Below are positions 46,399 through 56,434 of a DNA stretch of 64,000 bases, piece after piece. The stretch lies in NCBI RefSeq assembly GCF_034424155.1, contig NZ_CP139992.1, positions 4,170,012 through 4,234,011 of the forward strand, given 5' to 3'. The number at the start of each line of letters is the position of its first letter. The stretch's first letter is position 1. The notes below the pieces were generated by a model. That model saw nothing but the letters and a program-made list of their open reading frames with translations. It was not told where the DNA came from and made no database searches. Both the position numbers and the translations under genes were made by a program. Source of the DNA: Hafnia alvei (GTDB lineage: Bacteria > Pseudomonadota > Gammaproteobacteria > Enterobacterales > Enterobacteriaceae).

Positions 46399-49275
46399 TT
46401 ACGCCTCGAGTTTGTTCAGTCCTCGGAGGATTTTTTCCGGTGTAAAGTGCCACTCGCGTAGCCAAACACCGCAGGCGTCGTGAATCGCCGTCGCTATTGC
46501 AGGCGCTGCGCCGTTGACACCGATTTCAGAAATGGATTTGGCGCCGAATGGGCCAACCCTATCGTCGCTGGGCACCAGAAATGCGCGGAAATCTCGTGGG
46601 ATATCACCAATTTTGGGTGCCCCGTAGGTCTGTAGATCGCGCGTTATTGGGCTACCGTTTTCATCGTAAAACAGCTTTTCTGTCAGGCTGTGTCCGATGG
46701 CACGCATAGAGGCGCCATAGATTTGCCCTAACGCCAGTTCTGGATTAACCGGCGTACCGCAGTCGAGCAATGCATAGAACTTATCGAGCCGAATCTCACC
46801 GGTTCGCACATTGACCGCAACCTCGGCAAAGTTCGCGCCAAACGGGAAAGCAAAATCAGGCGTGATATAACACGCGGTAGCAACCAGCGTACCAAAGCCC
46901 GTCCCCGTTTCCGCTTTATGTGCAATCTCAGCAAAGCTCACTTCGCCCTGTTTACCCCGCACGATGCTTGGGTGGACGATCACCACGTCGTCGATAGGTT
47001 CACCCAACATCTGGGCTCCGTGGAAACGGATTTTTTCTTTCAGATTTTCAGCCGCTTTCTTGGCAGCGTTGCCGGAGAAACACGTACCTGAGGACGCATA
47101 AGCCCCCTTATCAAAGAGCGCATGATCGGTGTCACCCGAAATAACATGCACATCAGCCAGTGAACAACACAACACTTCTGCGGTAAGTTTAGTGACAACC
47201 GTATCCAATCCCGTACCGATGTCTGCGCCGCCAGAATGAACGATAATCGTGCCGTCAGATTCCAGCTTCACCATGCAGTTTGCTTGGTCGATATCTGGAA
47301 TGCCGGATTTCTGCATGATAATCGCCACGCCTTGCCCAATTCGCCAATCTCCCTGTGGTGCCTTATTGGCTCCCCAATTCATCAGCTCACGTCCTTTACG
47401 CAAAATCGGTTCTAACGCACAGCTCGCTGCGGTGGGTACCGACGTTGGCATTTTACCTTCGCCAATCGCGCCCAGTATTTTCAGCTCTTGCCCTTCGATG
47501 ACGCGGTTGAGTTCAATCATATCCAGCAGATCGATATCGAGCTGTTCAGCTAACTCGGCCAGCGCCATGGTTAGCGCAAAGTTTCCTTTCGGCGCACCGT
47601 AGCCTTGGTAAGCACCGGTTGGGCAGATATTGCTGTAGTACGTCGTCACTTGGAAATTGACGTTGTCGCAAGGATAGAGGGGCAATGAAAGCGCGGGACC
47701 ATTGCTGGGAACCGTTAACGAATGGTTGCCATAAGGGCCAGTGTTGGCACGGAAATCCATATCAATGGCGGTAAGCTTCCCTTCTTTCGTTGCCCCAATT
47801 TTCACCTTCACTTTGGCAACGTGTCGCGTGGTGTTACTGATAAATTCTTCTTCGCGAGTGTAATGGAAATAGACTGGGCGCCCCGTCACACAGGTTGCCC
47901 ATGCACAGACTTCCTCTAACAGAATGTCCTGCTTAGAGCCAAATCCACCACCCACACGCTCTTTGATAACGTGGACTTTATTTTGCTTCAGCCCAACCAA
48001 GCGTGCTACCTGACGACGAACATGCCACGGTACCTGCGTAGATGCGTGGATCACCAACCGTTCACCGTCCATATAGGTGAAACAGACATGAGTTTCCGTC
48101 GGGCACTGCTGAGCTTGGGTCGATTCATACGTGCGTTCAATCACGACATCCGCCTGAGCGAATCCCTTTTCAACATCCCCAATACGGCCGTGAACGCCAG
48201 CGGCAATATTGCTATGTGGTTTTGCACCAATCGGGAAGTTGATAATCATGTGCTCGCCCCGCGTCGCCGAGCCCCGATTCTGCACCTCAAGGTCAGCCGG
48301 TGCGCCGTTCACATAAACAATAGGTTCATCATGAACAAGCGGAGCACCGTCGGCCATTGCCTCATCAATCGACATGACCGGTTTCAATACTTCAAAACTG
48401 ACGTCTATCAACGCTAATGCCGCCAACGCAATCTCTTCGCTTTCAGCCACGACCGCAGCCACACGATCGCCCACATGGCGCATCTTCTTACCAAACATAC
48501 GGCGATCGAGCGGAGAAGGCTCAGGCGCGCTTTGTCCACCCGGCGTGTAATAAATATCAGGGCAGTTTAAATGCGTAATCACATGTACTACGCCCGGCAA
48601 TGCTTCCGCCTTGCTCACATCTAAATGCGTAATCAGCGCGTGCGGATGCGGGCTGCGCAGCATCTTGATAATGCAGGCATTGGCAGGGACGCGATCTTCA
48701 ACATAGCAAGGTTTAGCCTGCACCATTTTGGCAGAATCGACCTTTGGGCACAGCTTGCCCACCACCTGTAAATCATCGCGAAACTCCGGCGCGATCTCCT
48801 GCTGGCAGAAAGGATCGGCCATACGAGCCTGGGCTAATTCAACCACCTGATAAAACTGCTGATAGCCCGCATCGCGGCTAAATAATCCCGATAATGCATC
48901 ATCGATCTGAGCTCGCGTTGGCGACGGAATGCGCTCAAGCAACTCGGTAAGGATTAACGCTGCGGCAGGATCGTTATAGCCTGATTGCACAATCCCCACA
49001 TCCACCATAGCCTGTTGTACTGGGCTAAGTTGATTCCACGTGCCCAGTGATTCTGCGGTGCGTACCACAGATCCCTCAAGTTGGGCTGCGATCAACAGTG
49101 AAGCGTTAACCACCACACCGTCGAAAATAATGGCGTCTGAACCCGCAAATCCAAACCCATCGTCACTGTTACGTACAGAATGCAGGCCTAGATTAAACAA
49201 GACCTTCTGCACGTTATCCCCCGCCTCACATGACAACGTGCAAGGGGTACCATTTAGCGTAAAGCGAATATTCAT
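46399..49275 (-). CDS. xdhD: Molybdenum hydroxylase, purine-oxidising (XdhD)
   Basis: A 958-residue protein matching E. coli XdhD. The N-terminal ferredoxin-like region (about 1-150) is followed by the molybdopterin-binding domains (GGGFGSKQD, HASTQVPWHVRRQVARLVG, TGAYQGYGAPKG). The N-terminal part has the fold spacing but lacks the usual iron-sulfur cysteines (see findings). The ATG at 49275 follows GAGGAAAAG and immediately follows the ygfM stop. It probably acts on hypoxanthine or xanthine with a selenium-containing cofactor. Confidence 0.95.
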   Translation of the reverse strand: MNIRFTLNGTPCTLSCEAGDNVQKVLFNLGLHSVRNSDDGFGFAGSDAIIFDGVVVNASLLIAAQLEGSVVRTAESLGTWNQLSPVQQAMVDVGIVQSGYNDPAAALILTELLERIPSPTRAQIDDALSGLFSRDAGYQQFYQVVELAQARMADPFCQQEIAPEFRDDLQVVGKLCPKVDSAKMVQAKPCYVEDRVPANACIIKMLRSPHPHALITHLDVSKAEALPGVVHVITHLNCPDIYYTPGGQSAPEPSPLDRRMFGKKMRHVGDRVAAVVAESEEIALAALALIDVSFEVLKPVMSIDEAMADGAPLVHDEPIVYVNGAPADLEVQNRGSATRGEHMIINFPIGAKPHSNIAAGVHGRIGDVEKGFAQADVVIERTYESTQAQQCPTETHVCFTYMDGERLVIHASTQVPWHVRRQVARLVGLKQNKVHVIKERVGGGFGSKQDILLEEVCAWATCVTGRPVYFHYTREEEFISNTTRHVAKVKVKIGATKEGKLTAIDMDFRANTGPYGNHSLTVPSNGPALSLPLYPCDNVNFQVTTYYSNICPTGAYQGYGAPKGNFALTMALAELAEQLDIDLLDMIELNRVIEGQELKILGAIGEGKMPTSVPTAASCALEPILRKGRELMNWGANKAPQGDWRIGQGVAIIMQKSGIPDIDQANCMVKLESDGTIIVHSGGADIGTGLDTVVTKLTAEVLCCSLADVHVISGDTDHALFDKGAYASSGTCFSGNAAKKAAENLKEKIRFHGAQMLGEPIDDVVIVHPSIVRGKQGEVSFAEIAHKAETGTGFGTLVATACYITPDFAFPFGANFAEVAVNVRTGEIRLDKFYALLDCGTPVNPELALGQIYGASMRAIGHSLTEKLFYDENGSPITRDLQTYGAPKIGDIPRDFRAFLVPSDDRVGPFGAKSISEIGVNGAAPAIATAIHDACGVWLREWHFTPEKILRGLNKLEA

Positions 49276-49276
49276 A

Positions 49277-50053
49277 TCACTTTTCCTCACTCATCTGCTG
49301 ACAGTCAGCCAACAGTTCTGCAACGACAACACCCGCGATATAGCGTTTGTATGCTTCGCTGCCTCCGATATCAGCACGTGGGGAAATGGCATCGCTCACG
49401 GCCTTCTCTAGTTCGTCATCACTTAGGCCACGAGACTCCACGTCACGCAGTCGTATTGCTCGTTCAGACACACCATCTAGCGCAATTTTCATTTCACCAT
49501 GGGAGCCGGTTGCTACCGCCGCGGTTATCACGGCCAAGCCTGCCGCAGAGCGTGCGATCTTACGCGTTGAACAGTTTTGGTATGGATCGGGGAGGATCAC
49601 CTCTAGCAGAAGATCGTCACGATCGTTATCCAGATACTCTTCTAGATTGAGCGTTTCACCTGTAGCCGTTACCACCTGCGCATCAAGCACTAACAGCACG
49701 GGAAGTAGAACGCGCTCTTTCTGCTTGGCGACAATTTCGCCTGCTAAAGTGGCCTGATTACGGAGATGGCGAGAGTAGATAAACCCCAGAGCATGACGCA
49801 GCGCGTCGGGGATCAGCGGGGTATCAATCAGCCGCTGTAGCGTTGCCTGAGAACCAATGTGTAGTTTTCCCTGCTGCAAACTCACCTTATCAAGTCCGAG
49901 CTTTGATAAAGCGATACCAAACTTCTTTGTCGTTTTGGTCGGCGTCGCATTTAACTTGCTACCTCCGCCAAAATAGACCGCCTCATCCTGAAACTGGCGC
50001 TTGAGTTCAAGTGCCTGCTTAACGGATTCTGGCCAGAAAAATTGCTCAATCAT
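49277..50053 (-). CDS. ygfM: FAD-binding molybdenum hydroxylase subunit
   Basis: A 258-residue FAD subunit of the xanthine-dehydrogenase type, with VYFGGGSKLNATPTKT (FAD-binding Gly-rich loop), SRHLRNQATLAGEIV and ITVTSM-like C-terminal strands. It matches the E. coli YgfM length and ends two bases before xdhD starts, so the two are translated together and probably form one complex. Confidence 0.92.
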   Translation of the reverse strand: MIEQFFWPESVKQALELKRQFQDEAVYFGGGSKLNATPTKTTKKFGIALSKLGLDKVSLQQGKLHIGSQATLQRLIDTPLIPDALRHALGFIYSRHLRNQATLAGEIVAKQKERVLLPVLLVLDAQVVTATGETLNLEEYLDNDRDDLLLEVILPDPYQNCSTRKIARSAAGLAVITAAVATGSHGEMKIALDGVSERAIRLRDVESRGLSDDELEKAVSDAISPRADIGGSEAYKRYIAGVVVAELLADCQQMSEEK

Positions 50054-50118
50054 TTTTCATCCTCTTGTTATTTGCCCCTAGAAGGACAAACCGCCCCTAA
50101 TAAGGGGCGGTATAACAG

Positions 50119-51447
50119 TTATGCTAAGTCATCCATCCGCTTCCATAACCGTGCCGCCACCTTGCTGGCTTCGGCATAAATTGGCGTTACATCAAATGGG
50201 AATTGACCGTTTTCATAAACGAAGCGTCCTTCAACCATCACACTTCGGACGCTGCCTGAGCCCATACCAAACGCGAGATGTCCGCCAATATTTTGGGCCG
50301 CTAGCGGCGTTGGCTCTGGATAATCACACACGGTAAGATCGGCTTTGTAGCCTGCGGCTAAGCAACCGAATTGAGCGCCGAAGTTGCGTTCCAGTAAGCG
50401 ATTACCATTCCATAAGAAACGCGTGAAACTGTCTGGCCACATTGGACCTCCGGCATCACGGTGTTTAAAGAAGGCAAATTTCAGCTCTTCAAACATATCT
50501 GAGCCTATGCCGTCCGTTCCCAAGGCCACATTCTGGTATTCGCCAATGCGATGGTTATAGCCAACGTGATTGTTCATATTGGAACGGGCGTTATGCACCA
50601 AAAATGCATCCTGCTGGTTGATGATCTGAATATCGGCCTCAGAGAGATACAGACCGTGCGCCACCAGCGTTTTGGCGTCGATCAGATCGTGCTCCGCCAA
50701 GCGTACAATCAGATCCTTGCCATATTTATCGTGGCTGTGAGATACGTCATAACTGTCTTCCGCCGCGTGAATATGCAGGCCTCGCCCCGTGGCTTTAATC
50801 GCTTCACGCAGCATATCCAGACCCGCATCCGACACGGTGAAAGGCGCATGAGCACCAATATGTGCCTCCACCAAATAGGGCTCACTCCCCTGCTTCTTCG
50901 CGTTATCAATCAACCGGGCAAAGGCAATGTTCTCTTCCACACCCGCCTGAAGCTCTTTATTGCCACCGTTACGATCGGTGGTTTCAAAGCAGGTCATACC
51001 GCGCAGTCCTGCTTTAATAAACCCCTTACGCAGCGTATTTAATGACCCCGCGATGTAGTTAGGCGAAGCATGGTGATCGATAACAGCGGTACAGCCGCTT
51101 TTGATGGCTTCCAGCGAACAAATTAGCCCACTGTAATACAGCGACTCCTCATCTAAGGCGCGATCCAAGCGCCACCACAGATTTTTCAACGTGGAGATAA
51201 AATCAGGGCTAGGCGCAATATTGGCCATAATCCCGCGCGATAATCCGGAGTAGAAGTGGTTATGCGCGCAGACAATGCCCGGCATAACCCATTTACCCTG
51301 CATATCTTTCACATCTGCCTGCGGATATTTGGCAACCAGCTGGCTGCCTACCTCTTTGATAAGCGAGCCTTCAATCGCAATATCAATACCGTGTTGTACC
51401 CAAGCCGGTTCGAACTGAACCGCCGTCACATTTTTTAGGATCAGCAT
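50119..51447 (-). CDS. ssnA: SsnA amidohydrolase
   Basis: A 442-residue aminohydrolase of the AtzA/SsnA family, with the metal site VCAHNHFYSGLSRGI and HIHAAEDSYDVSH, HGLYLSEADI and LGTDGIGSD motifs. The substrate is unknown; E. coli SsnA affects stationary-phase viability. It lies directly after ygfK, two bases apart. Confidence 0.93.
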   Translation of the reverse strand: MLILKNVTAVQFEPAWVQHGIDIAIEGSLIKEVGSQLVAKYPQADVKDMQGKWVMPGIVCAHNHFYSGLSRGIMANIAPSPDFISTLKNLWWRLDRALDEESLYYSGLICSLEAIKSGCTAVIDHHASPNYIAGSLNTLRKGFIKAGLRGMTCFETTDRNGGNKELQAGVEENIAFARLIDNAKKQGSEPYLVEAHIGAHAPFTVSDAGLDMLREAIKATGRGLHIHAAEDSYDVSHSHDKYGKDLIVRLAEHDLIDAKTLVAHGLYLSEADIQIINQQDAFLVHNARSNMNNHVGYNHRIGEYQNVALGTDGIGSDMFEELKFAFFKHRDAGGPMWPDSFTRFLWNGNRLLERNFGAQFGCLAAGYKADLTVCDYPEPTPLAAQNIGGHLAFGMGSGSVRSVMVEGRFVYENGQFPFDVTPIYAEASKVAARLWKRMDDLA

Positions 51448-51449
51448 AA

Positions 51450-54400
51450 TTAAACCTCCACTCGGCCAAGCAGGTAGTGATGATGGTTGTGAACATGGCT
51501 AATGATGCGGCACATGTCTTCCAGCTCAGGGGGAACATCATCAAGCTGGCCTTGTTTATCAATATGCAAATGCCAGATTTGCTTACCTTGTCGAACGCTG
51601 ACGTTATCGTTATCGACAAAGAATCCTGGGTTGGTGCTGTTGGTAAAATCTTCTGGCAGGCTGTAGATGGTAATTTTGTCTTTGTAAGGTTTTCCCTGCC
51701 ACGGACAGAACTGCGCACAGTTGCCACACTCGTTGCAGTAAGCATCTAAATGCAGGGTTTGGAAACGATCGTGGAAGCCGGGAACGGCGATAGACACGTT
51801 GGCGCGGTTTGGGCAAACGTCGACACACTTGCTGCAGATATAGTTACACTCCAAGCAACGCTGCGCTTCCTGAGCCACAAAGGCTTCACGCTCTTCTTTA
51901 TCCACCATCAGCACGCTGATCGCACCTTTACGCTGGTAAATCTCCGCCGGATCGACGTTAGACCACTGCTTATCGCTGTGATGAGTACGGATATTTTCAC
52001 GCTTGAGCACTTCGTCCGTCGCACGGCGAGCAGTACTGATAGCCGCAACGATGGAGGATGGACCACTTTGCACATCACCAATTAAGAACACGTTAGGACG
52101 TGGAGTTTCACCGGTCTCTGCGTTTACCGCAGGCCAACCCTCGGCATTTAATGGCACACCCATCGCGCTAAGCGCCGCGCAGTCGGCCTGTTCACCAATG
52201 GCGGTAATCAGCGCGTCCATGCGTAGTTTGATGGTTTTATCCGTGGCCACTGGGCGACGACGGCCTTTCTCATCGGGTTCGCCGAGCTCCATCACCCGCG
52301 CAGTGAGCGTGCCGTCGGCATCGAACTGCTCTGGGTTAGTTAGGAACATAAACTTCACGCCGTCTTCAACCGCTTCTTCATACTCTTCGCGGTAGGCTGG
52401 CATTTCATTTAAGGTGCGACGATAAATGACGGTCACATCTTCTACGCCGGGAACCTTCAGCGCAGCACGCGCGCAGTCCATGGCGGTATTCCCCGCGCCA
52501 ACAACGGCCACATGACGGCCTAAAGAGAGTTTATCGCCACGGTTATAGCTACGCAGGAACGGCAGCGATTTATAGACATTGCGGTTGTCACCCGCCAGTT
52601 TCACACCGCTGTTTTTATCGGTGCCCACCCCAATAAAGACATAGCGAAAACCTTGCTGGGTAAGCTTATCGACGGTTAATGCAGGATCGCAGCCGAACTC
52701 AAACTTCACCCCGTGTGCGGCAACAAAATCGATATCATGCTGGATAGTTTCAGCCGGAATACGGAACTGAGGAATAATGTTTTTCACCACCCCACCCGCG
52801 TTGGCTTCACGCTCAAACAAAGTGACCTGATAGCCCGCTCGCGCCAAGAAATATCCTGCGGAGAGTCCTGCTGGCCCTGCGCCTAGCACCGCAACCGGAT
52901 GCTTAGAGCCAGAGCCCGCAGGTTTATGCCAGCGTTTCTGATATTCATCCCAGCCTTTTTCCAATGCCACCTTTTTCAGCTCGCGAATGTTTAGCGCGCT
53001 GTCATAGTCCATACGAGTACAGTTGTACTGGCACTGATGATCGCAGATGTGCCCGGTGATGGCAGGCAGCGCATTGCGCTGATAAATCAGCTCTAACGCA
53101 TCGGCGTAGCGTTGTTCACCGAGCAAACGAATATATTCAGGAATATCTTGTTTGATTGCACAGGCGGTGACGCACGGTGCCACATAGCAATCGGTCATTG
53201 GCAATGGGCCGCCTGCATCAATACGATCCTGCGCTTTCCAATGTTTCTGGGTGTATTCCATGCTAACGGCTTTCTTCGCCAGCGCTTCCAAACGCTCAAC
53301 GTCGACTTTAGTCATACCCCACGAATCAGACTGATCCAGCTCACGCATGCACTCTAGCTGGCGTAAGTACCCGCCCGGCTTGAGTAAATCCGTTGCCATC
53401 GTGATAGGACGAATGCCAGTATCAAAGATATCGCGAATATTAAATTTGCTCGCGCCGCCGGAGTACGAGATTGGCAGCTTGCCGTCGAACGCACGTGATA
53501 AGACGGCAGCCACGTTGATAGACAGTGGGAATAGCGCACGCCCAGACATATACATCTCTTCACCCGGCAGCGCGCCTTTGTGATTGATGGTGCCGAGCGT
53601 GTTGGTGAGTTTCACCCCGAAGCTAAGCTGCTTTTGCTGGCCTAGAGCCGTCAATCTTTGCAGCATAGAAATGGCCTGCTCTAGCTTCAAATCATGCTCA
53701 AAGGACTCTTCTTTCAGGCCAATATAATCAAAGCCGCAGGTGTCGAGAATTTCACGCACGCGAGGGTAGCCAAGCAGCGTTGGGTTTAATTTAACAAAGG
53801 TGTTGAGCCCTTTTTCCTCCAGCATATAGCGGCAGATCGCCTCAATTTCATTAGGTGGGCAACCGTGCATCGTGGAGAGCGTGACCCCATGAACCATTTG
53901 CGCGGGGATTTGCTGTGGTAGTTGGCTGAGCTGCGCTGAACGCGATTCAAACTGTTCGCGAATGAAATGAGACAGGATAGACTGATATTCGGCATATTTC
54001 GGATGTTGGCCTGAATCCATCATGCTATGAATAAAGTTCTGCATGGCGGGCTGCTTGATGCCTTCAAGGTTATAGCCAACGCTCATATTGAAGATGAATG
54101 ACTTAGCTTCACCCTGTGTGCGAGGGTCAAAAAGAGCTTCGAGTAAATGCAAAACAAACCAGGCTTTCAGATATTCGTCATGGGCTTTTTGCAGCGTGAA
54201 TTCCGTTGACCATTCGGTGTTAAAGCATTCGTCTTCAGCATCGATACACGGTTTGTCTAATTCTAAGCGGTCAAGAATTTGCACCGTTTTCAACTCAATA
54301 AAGCGCCCACCGGTCAACCAAGACACAATGATATTTTGCGCAAGCTGTGTATGCGGCCCTGCGGCTGGCCCCATAGGCGTTTCACAGGTTTCGCCAAATA

Positions 54401-54536
54401 CCTTGATAAGTCGGTCGTTATCTTTGCGATAGAACTGCTGTTCCGGTATCCCGAAGATTGAGTGGCTTTCGTTATACTCGTCGAAAACACGCGTCAAAAG
54501 TTCCTTGAAAGGAACGGGGCGCATAATATCTCCCAT
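51450..54536 (-). CDS. ygfK: YgfK, iron-sulfur/flavin oxidoreductase
   Basis: A 1028-residue protein proposed in E. coli as a selenate reductase subunit. The N-terminal part is dihydropyrimidine-dehydrogenase-like (GPAAGPHTQLAQNII). The middle holds a GltD-like FAD domain (VAVLGAGPAGLSAGYFLARAG) and an NAD domain (VAVVGAGNTAMDCARAALK), with cluster cysteines (CDHQCQYNC). The C terminus has two four-cysteine iron-sulfur motifs (CNYICSKCVDVC and CNECGNCAQFC). It likely moves electrons for the neighbouring molybdenum hydroxylase. It begins a minus-strand operon under a sigma-54-type promoter. Confidence 0.95.
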   Translation of the reverse strand: MGDIMRPVPFKELLTRVFDEYNESHSIFGIPEQQFYRKDNDRLIKVFGETCETPMGPAAGPHTQLAQNIIVSWLTGGRFIELKTVQILDRLELDKPCIDAEDECFNTEWSTEFTLQKAHDEYLKAWFVLHLLEALFDPRTQGEAKSFIFNMSVGYNLEGIKQPAMQNFIHSMMDSGQHPKYAEYQSILSHFIREQFESRSAQLSQLPQQIPAQMVHGVTLSTMHGCPPNEIEAICRYMLEEKGLNTFVKLNPTLLGYPRVREILDTCGFDYIGLKEESFEHDLKLEQAISMLQRLTALGQQKQLSFGVKLTNTLGTINHKGALPGEEMYMSGRALFPLSINVAAVLSRAFDGKLPISYSGGASKFNIRDIFDTGIRPITMATDLLKPGGYLRQLECMRELDQSDSWGMTKVDVERLEALAKKAVSMEYTQKHWKAQDRIDAGGPLPMTDCYVAPCVTACAIKQDIPEYIRLLGEQRYADALELIYQRNALPAITGHICDHQCQYNCTRMDYDSALNIRELKKVALEKGWDEYQKRWHKPAGSGSKHPVAVLGAGPAGLSAGYFLARAGYQVTLFEREANAGGVVKNIIPQFRIPAETIQHDIDFVAAHGVKFEFGCDPALTVDKLTQQGFRYVFIGVGTDKNSGVKLAGDNRNVYKSLPFLRSYNRGDKLSLGRHVAVVGAGNTAMDCARAALKVPGVEDVTVIYRRTLNEMPAYREEYEEAVEDGVKFMFLTNPEQFDADGTLTARVMELGEPDEKGRRRPVATDKTIKLRMDALITAIGEQADCAALSAMGVPLNAEGWPAVNAETGETPRPNVFLIGDVQSGPSSIVAAISTARRATDEVLKRENIRTHHSDKQWSNVDPAEIYQRKGAISVLMVDKEEREAFVAQEAQRCLECNYICSKCVDVCPNRANVSIAVPGFHDRFQTLHLDAYCNECGNCAQFCPWQGKPYKDKITIYSLPEDFTNSTNPGFFVDNDNVSVRQGKQIWHLHIDKQGQLDDVPPELEDMCRIISHVHNHHHYLLGRVEV

Positions 54537-54925
54537 GACTATCTCCTTGCTGCGACATGCTCAAATGTAAAATGGCAGAGGATTCTCAATCCTCTACGGA
54601 TAGGAAATATGGGAGCAACAATCGAGCCAAAGGTTTTCTAGCCATAAGAAAAAAGCTAATTCCGTGAGCCAACTCGAATAGTGATTTTTATTTGTGAAAT
54701 TGCTCACTAAACAAATGAGAATATAAATCAATGCGGCAGTAACACATAATTAGCCAATTATCTAACTCAGGAATAAATTATCAAATTAGAATAATACGGT
54801 ATCAGTTTGATAAAAAATAATAAGCGTTACTTTGAAAAATGAGAGCGCAATCGATAAACCGAATTAAAACATCTATTCCTTACTAAATATCCAGTAAGGA
54901 ATAAAATACCCCACGACCATATAGA
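54537..54925. other. AT-rich non-coding region between ygfK and mocA
   Basis: No gene is seen in 389 bases. It holds the sigma-54 promoter of ygfK, then AT-rich DNA with several short palindromes that could carry activator or IHF sites, up to the 3' end of mocA. Confidence 0.5.
54614..54630 (-). promoter_or_regulatory. Sigma-54-type promoter upstream of ygfK
   Basis: On the minus strand TTGGCTCGATTGTTGCT has GG and GC separated by ten bases, the spacing of sigma-54 promoters (consensus TGGCACG-N4-TTGCA). It would start transcription about 65 bases before the ygfK ATG. A dedicated activator such as E. coli YgeV is not in the window. Confidence 0.7.
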
Positions 54926-55561
54926 TTATATTTTTAGCAAGCGCTGATATGCCTCTGGTGTATCTATATCCATAATCGTTTGCGGCTGCGGCATATTAAG
55001 ATAGCGGTACTCCCCCGCGAGTAAAAACTCGCGCATTGATGATACAGACACATCATCTTGGCAAGCTCGCTTTATAATGTTTTGAGGCAGCAAAACAGGG
55101 TGTCCCGGCGTTCCTTGGTGGCAGGGCAACAACGCGTATGGTCCGCGTTTAAGCCAAACTTGATGGAAAATATCACGGTTCAAACAAGGAATATCACCGT
55201 GAGTGATAAAGCAATAATCTGTTTTAACGATCGGACCTGCCGCCTGTATGGAAGAGAATAGCCCGCTGACGTAATTATTATTTACAACAACTGTGACATC
55301 ACTCGCAGTATTATAACGGTCATACAGTTCATCACCGCGATATCCAACTACTAATATAATACGGCTACAAAATTGCCTCGCATTTTCTATACTTGAATCA
55401 AGAATTGTTCCCTCTTTATAAGGTAGCATCATTTTCCATTGCCCCATTCGAGAGGAAAGGCCCGCAGCGGTAATGATACAGTCAACATTTTCACGCGGTT
55501 TCAAATTCTCAACCGGAGATATATTCGCGTACGGATGTTTTCCTCTTTTCTGATTCATCAT
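54926..55561 (-). CDS. mocA: Molybdenum cofactor nucleotidyltransferase MocA
   Basis: A 211-residue nucleotidyltransferase with the signature CIITAAGLSSRMGQWKMMLPY, GYRGDELY and HGDIPCLN. E. coli MocA makes molybdopterin cytosine dinucleotide cofactor for hydroxylases. The N-terminal extension of about 25 residues is longer than in E. coli. It is divergent from yqeC with a 25-base gap. Confidence 0.93.
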   Translation of the reverse strand: MMNQKRGKHPYANISPVENLKPRENVDCIITAAGLSSRMGQWKMMLPYKEGTILDSSIENARQFCSRIILVVGYRGDELYDRYNTASDVTVVVNNNYVSGLFSSIQAAGPIVKTDYCFITHGDIPCLNRDIFHQVWLKRGPYALLPCHQGTPGHPVLLPQNIIKRACQDDVSVSSMREFLLAGEYRYLNMPQPQTIMDIDTPEAYQRLLKI

Positions 55562-55586
55562 TCCCTCTCTGCATAACCTTTAATGA

Positions 55587-56396
55587 ATGCTTATGAACTT
55601 TGACCTAGACGTACTATTTAATGATGTACTTTCAAGCGTGAAAAATAATAAGTCATACCTGATAAGCCTCATTGGAGCCGGAGGTAAAACCAGTACGCTT
55701 TTTTGGCTTGCCCAGCGATTTTCTCAGCAAGGCCTGAGCGTATTAATCACCACCACCACGCATATGTACCGACCTGAACCGTCACAGGCCCAGACTATCA
55801 TTGAAAAAGAGGAGTGGCATGCTCTGCTTACCCACCAAAAAGCATCATCCTCCACTCCTAGGATCGTAGCACTATTCACTGAATATAACGCGGCCACTCA
55901 TAAAGTTTCAGGCATTACACCTGAGCAGGCCGACATGCTACAAGCTGCTCAACTCTTTGATGTCATCTTAGTTGAAGCTGACGGTGCTCATCAGCAATTA
56001 CTCAAAGCGCCAGCAGGGCATGAACCTTGCATCCCCCAAAGCAGTAAATGTGTCATTGCACTGACTGGAGGCCTTGTCATTAATAATCCTGCCGATCCTG
56101 AGCAAATCCATCGTTGGCCGATTTTTGCCGATCTTTGCGGCATAAAAGCTGGAGATAGATTAAATATTTCGGTATTTGAGCGATTCATCGCCCATCCGGA
56201 TGGAATGTTTAAAGGCACCCCACCGCACGCGTTACGGGTTTGGTTTATTAACCGACTTTATCAGATTGATAATGCGCTATTGGGTTCATTGACTGCGCTG
56301 CTAAAGGCACGGCCTGAGCTCAACACTATTTGGATTGGCGCAGTTCAAGAGTCACCTCCGATTACACACCAGTTATGTCAGTCGCAAACCACATAA
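55587..56396 (+). CDS. yqeC: Selenium-dependent hydroxylase maturation protein YqeC
   Basis: A 269-residue P-loop protein of the YqeC family, with SLIGAGGKTSTLFWLA (residues about 28-40), ITTTTHMYRP, ILVEADGAHQQLLKAPAGHEP and ALTGG. It is linked to maturation of selenium-dependent molybdenum hydroxylases. Starts at 55587 or 55593 are both possible. Followed by yqeB on the same strand. Confidence 0.9.
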   Translation: MLMNFDLDVLFNDVLSSVKNNKSYLISLIGAGGKTSTLFWLAQRFSQQGLSVLITTTTHMYRPEPSQAQTIIEKEEWHALLTHQKASSSTPRIVALFTEYNAATHKVSGITPEQADMLQAAQLFDVILVEADGAHQQLLKAPAGHEPCIPQSSKCVIALTGGLVINNPADPEQIHRWPIFADLCGIKAGDRLNISVFERFIAHPDGMFKGTPPHALRVWFINRLYQIDNALLGSLTALLKARPELNTIWIGAVQESPPITHQLCQSQTT

Positions 56397-56434
56397 AGGA
56401 ATTGACGAACAATTACGGGGATCTTGAGGTTGCT

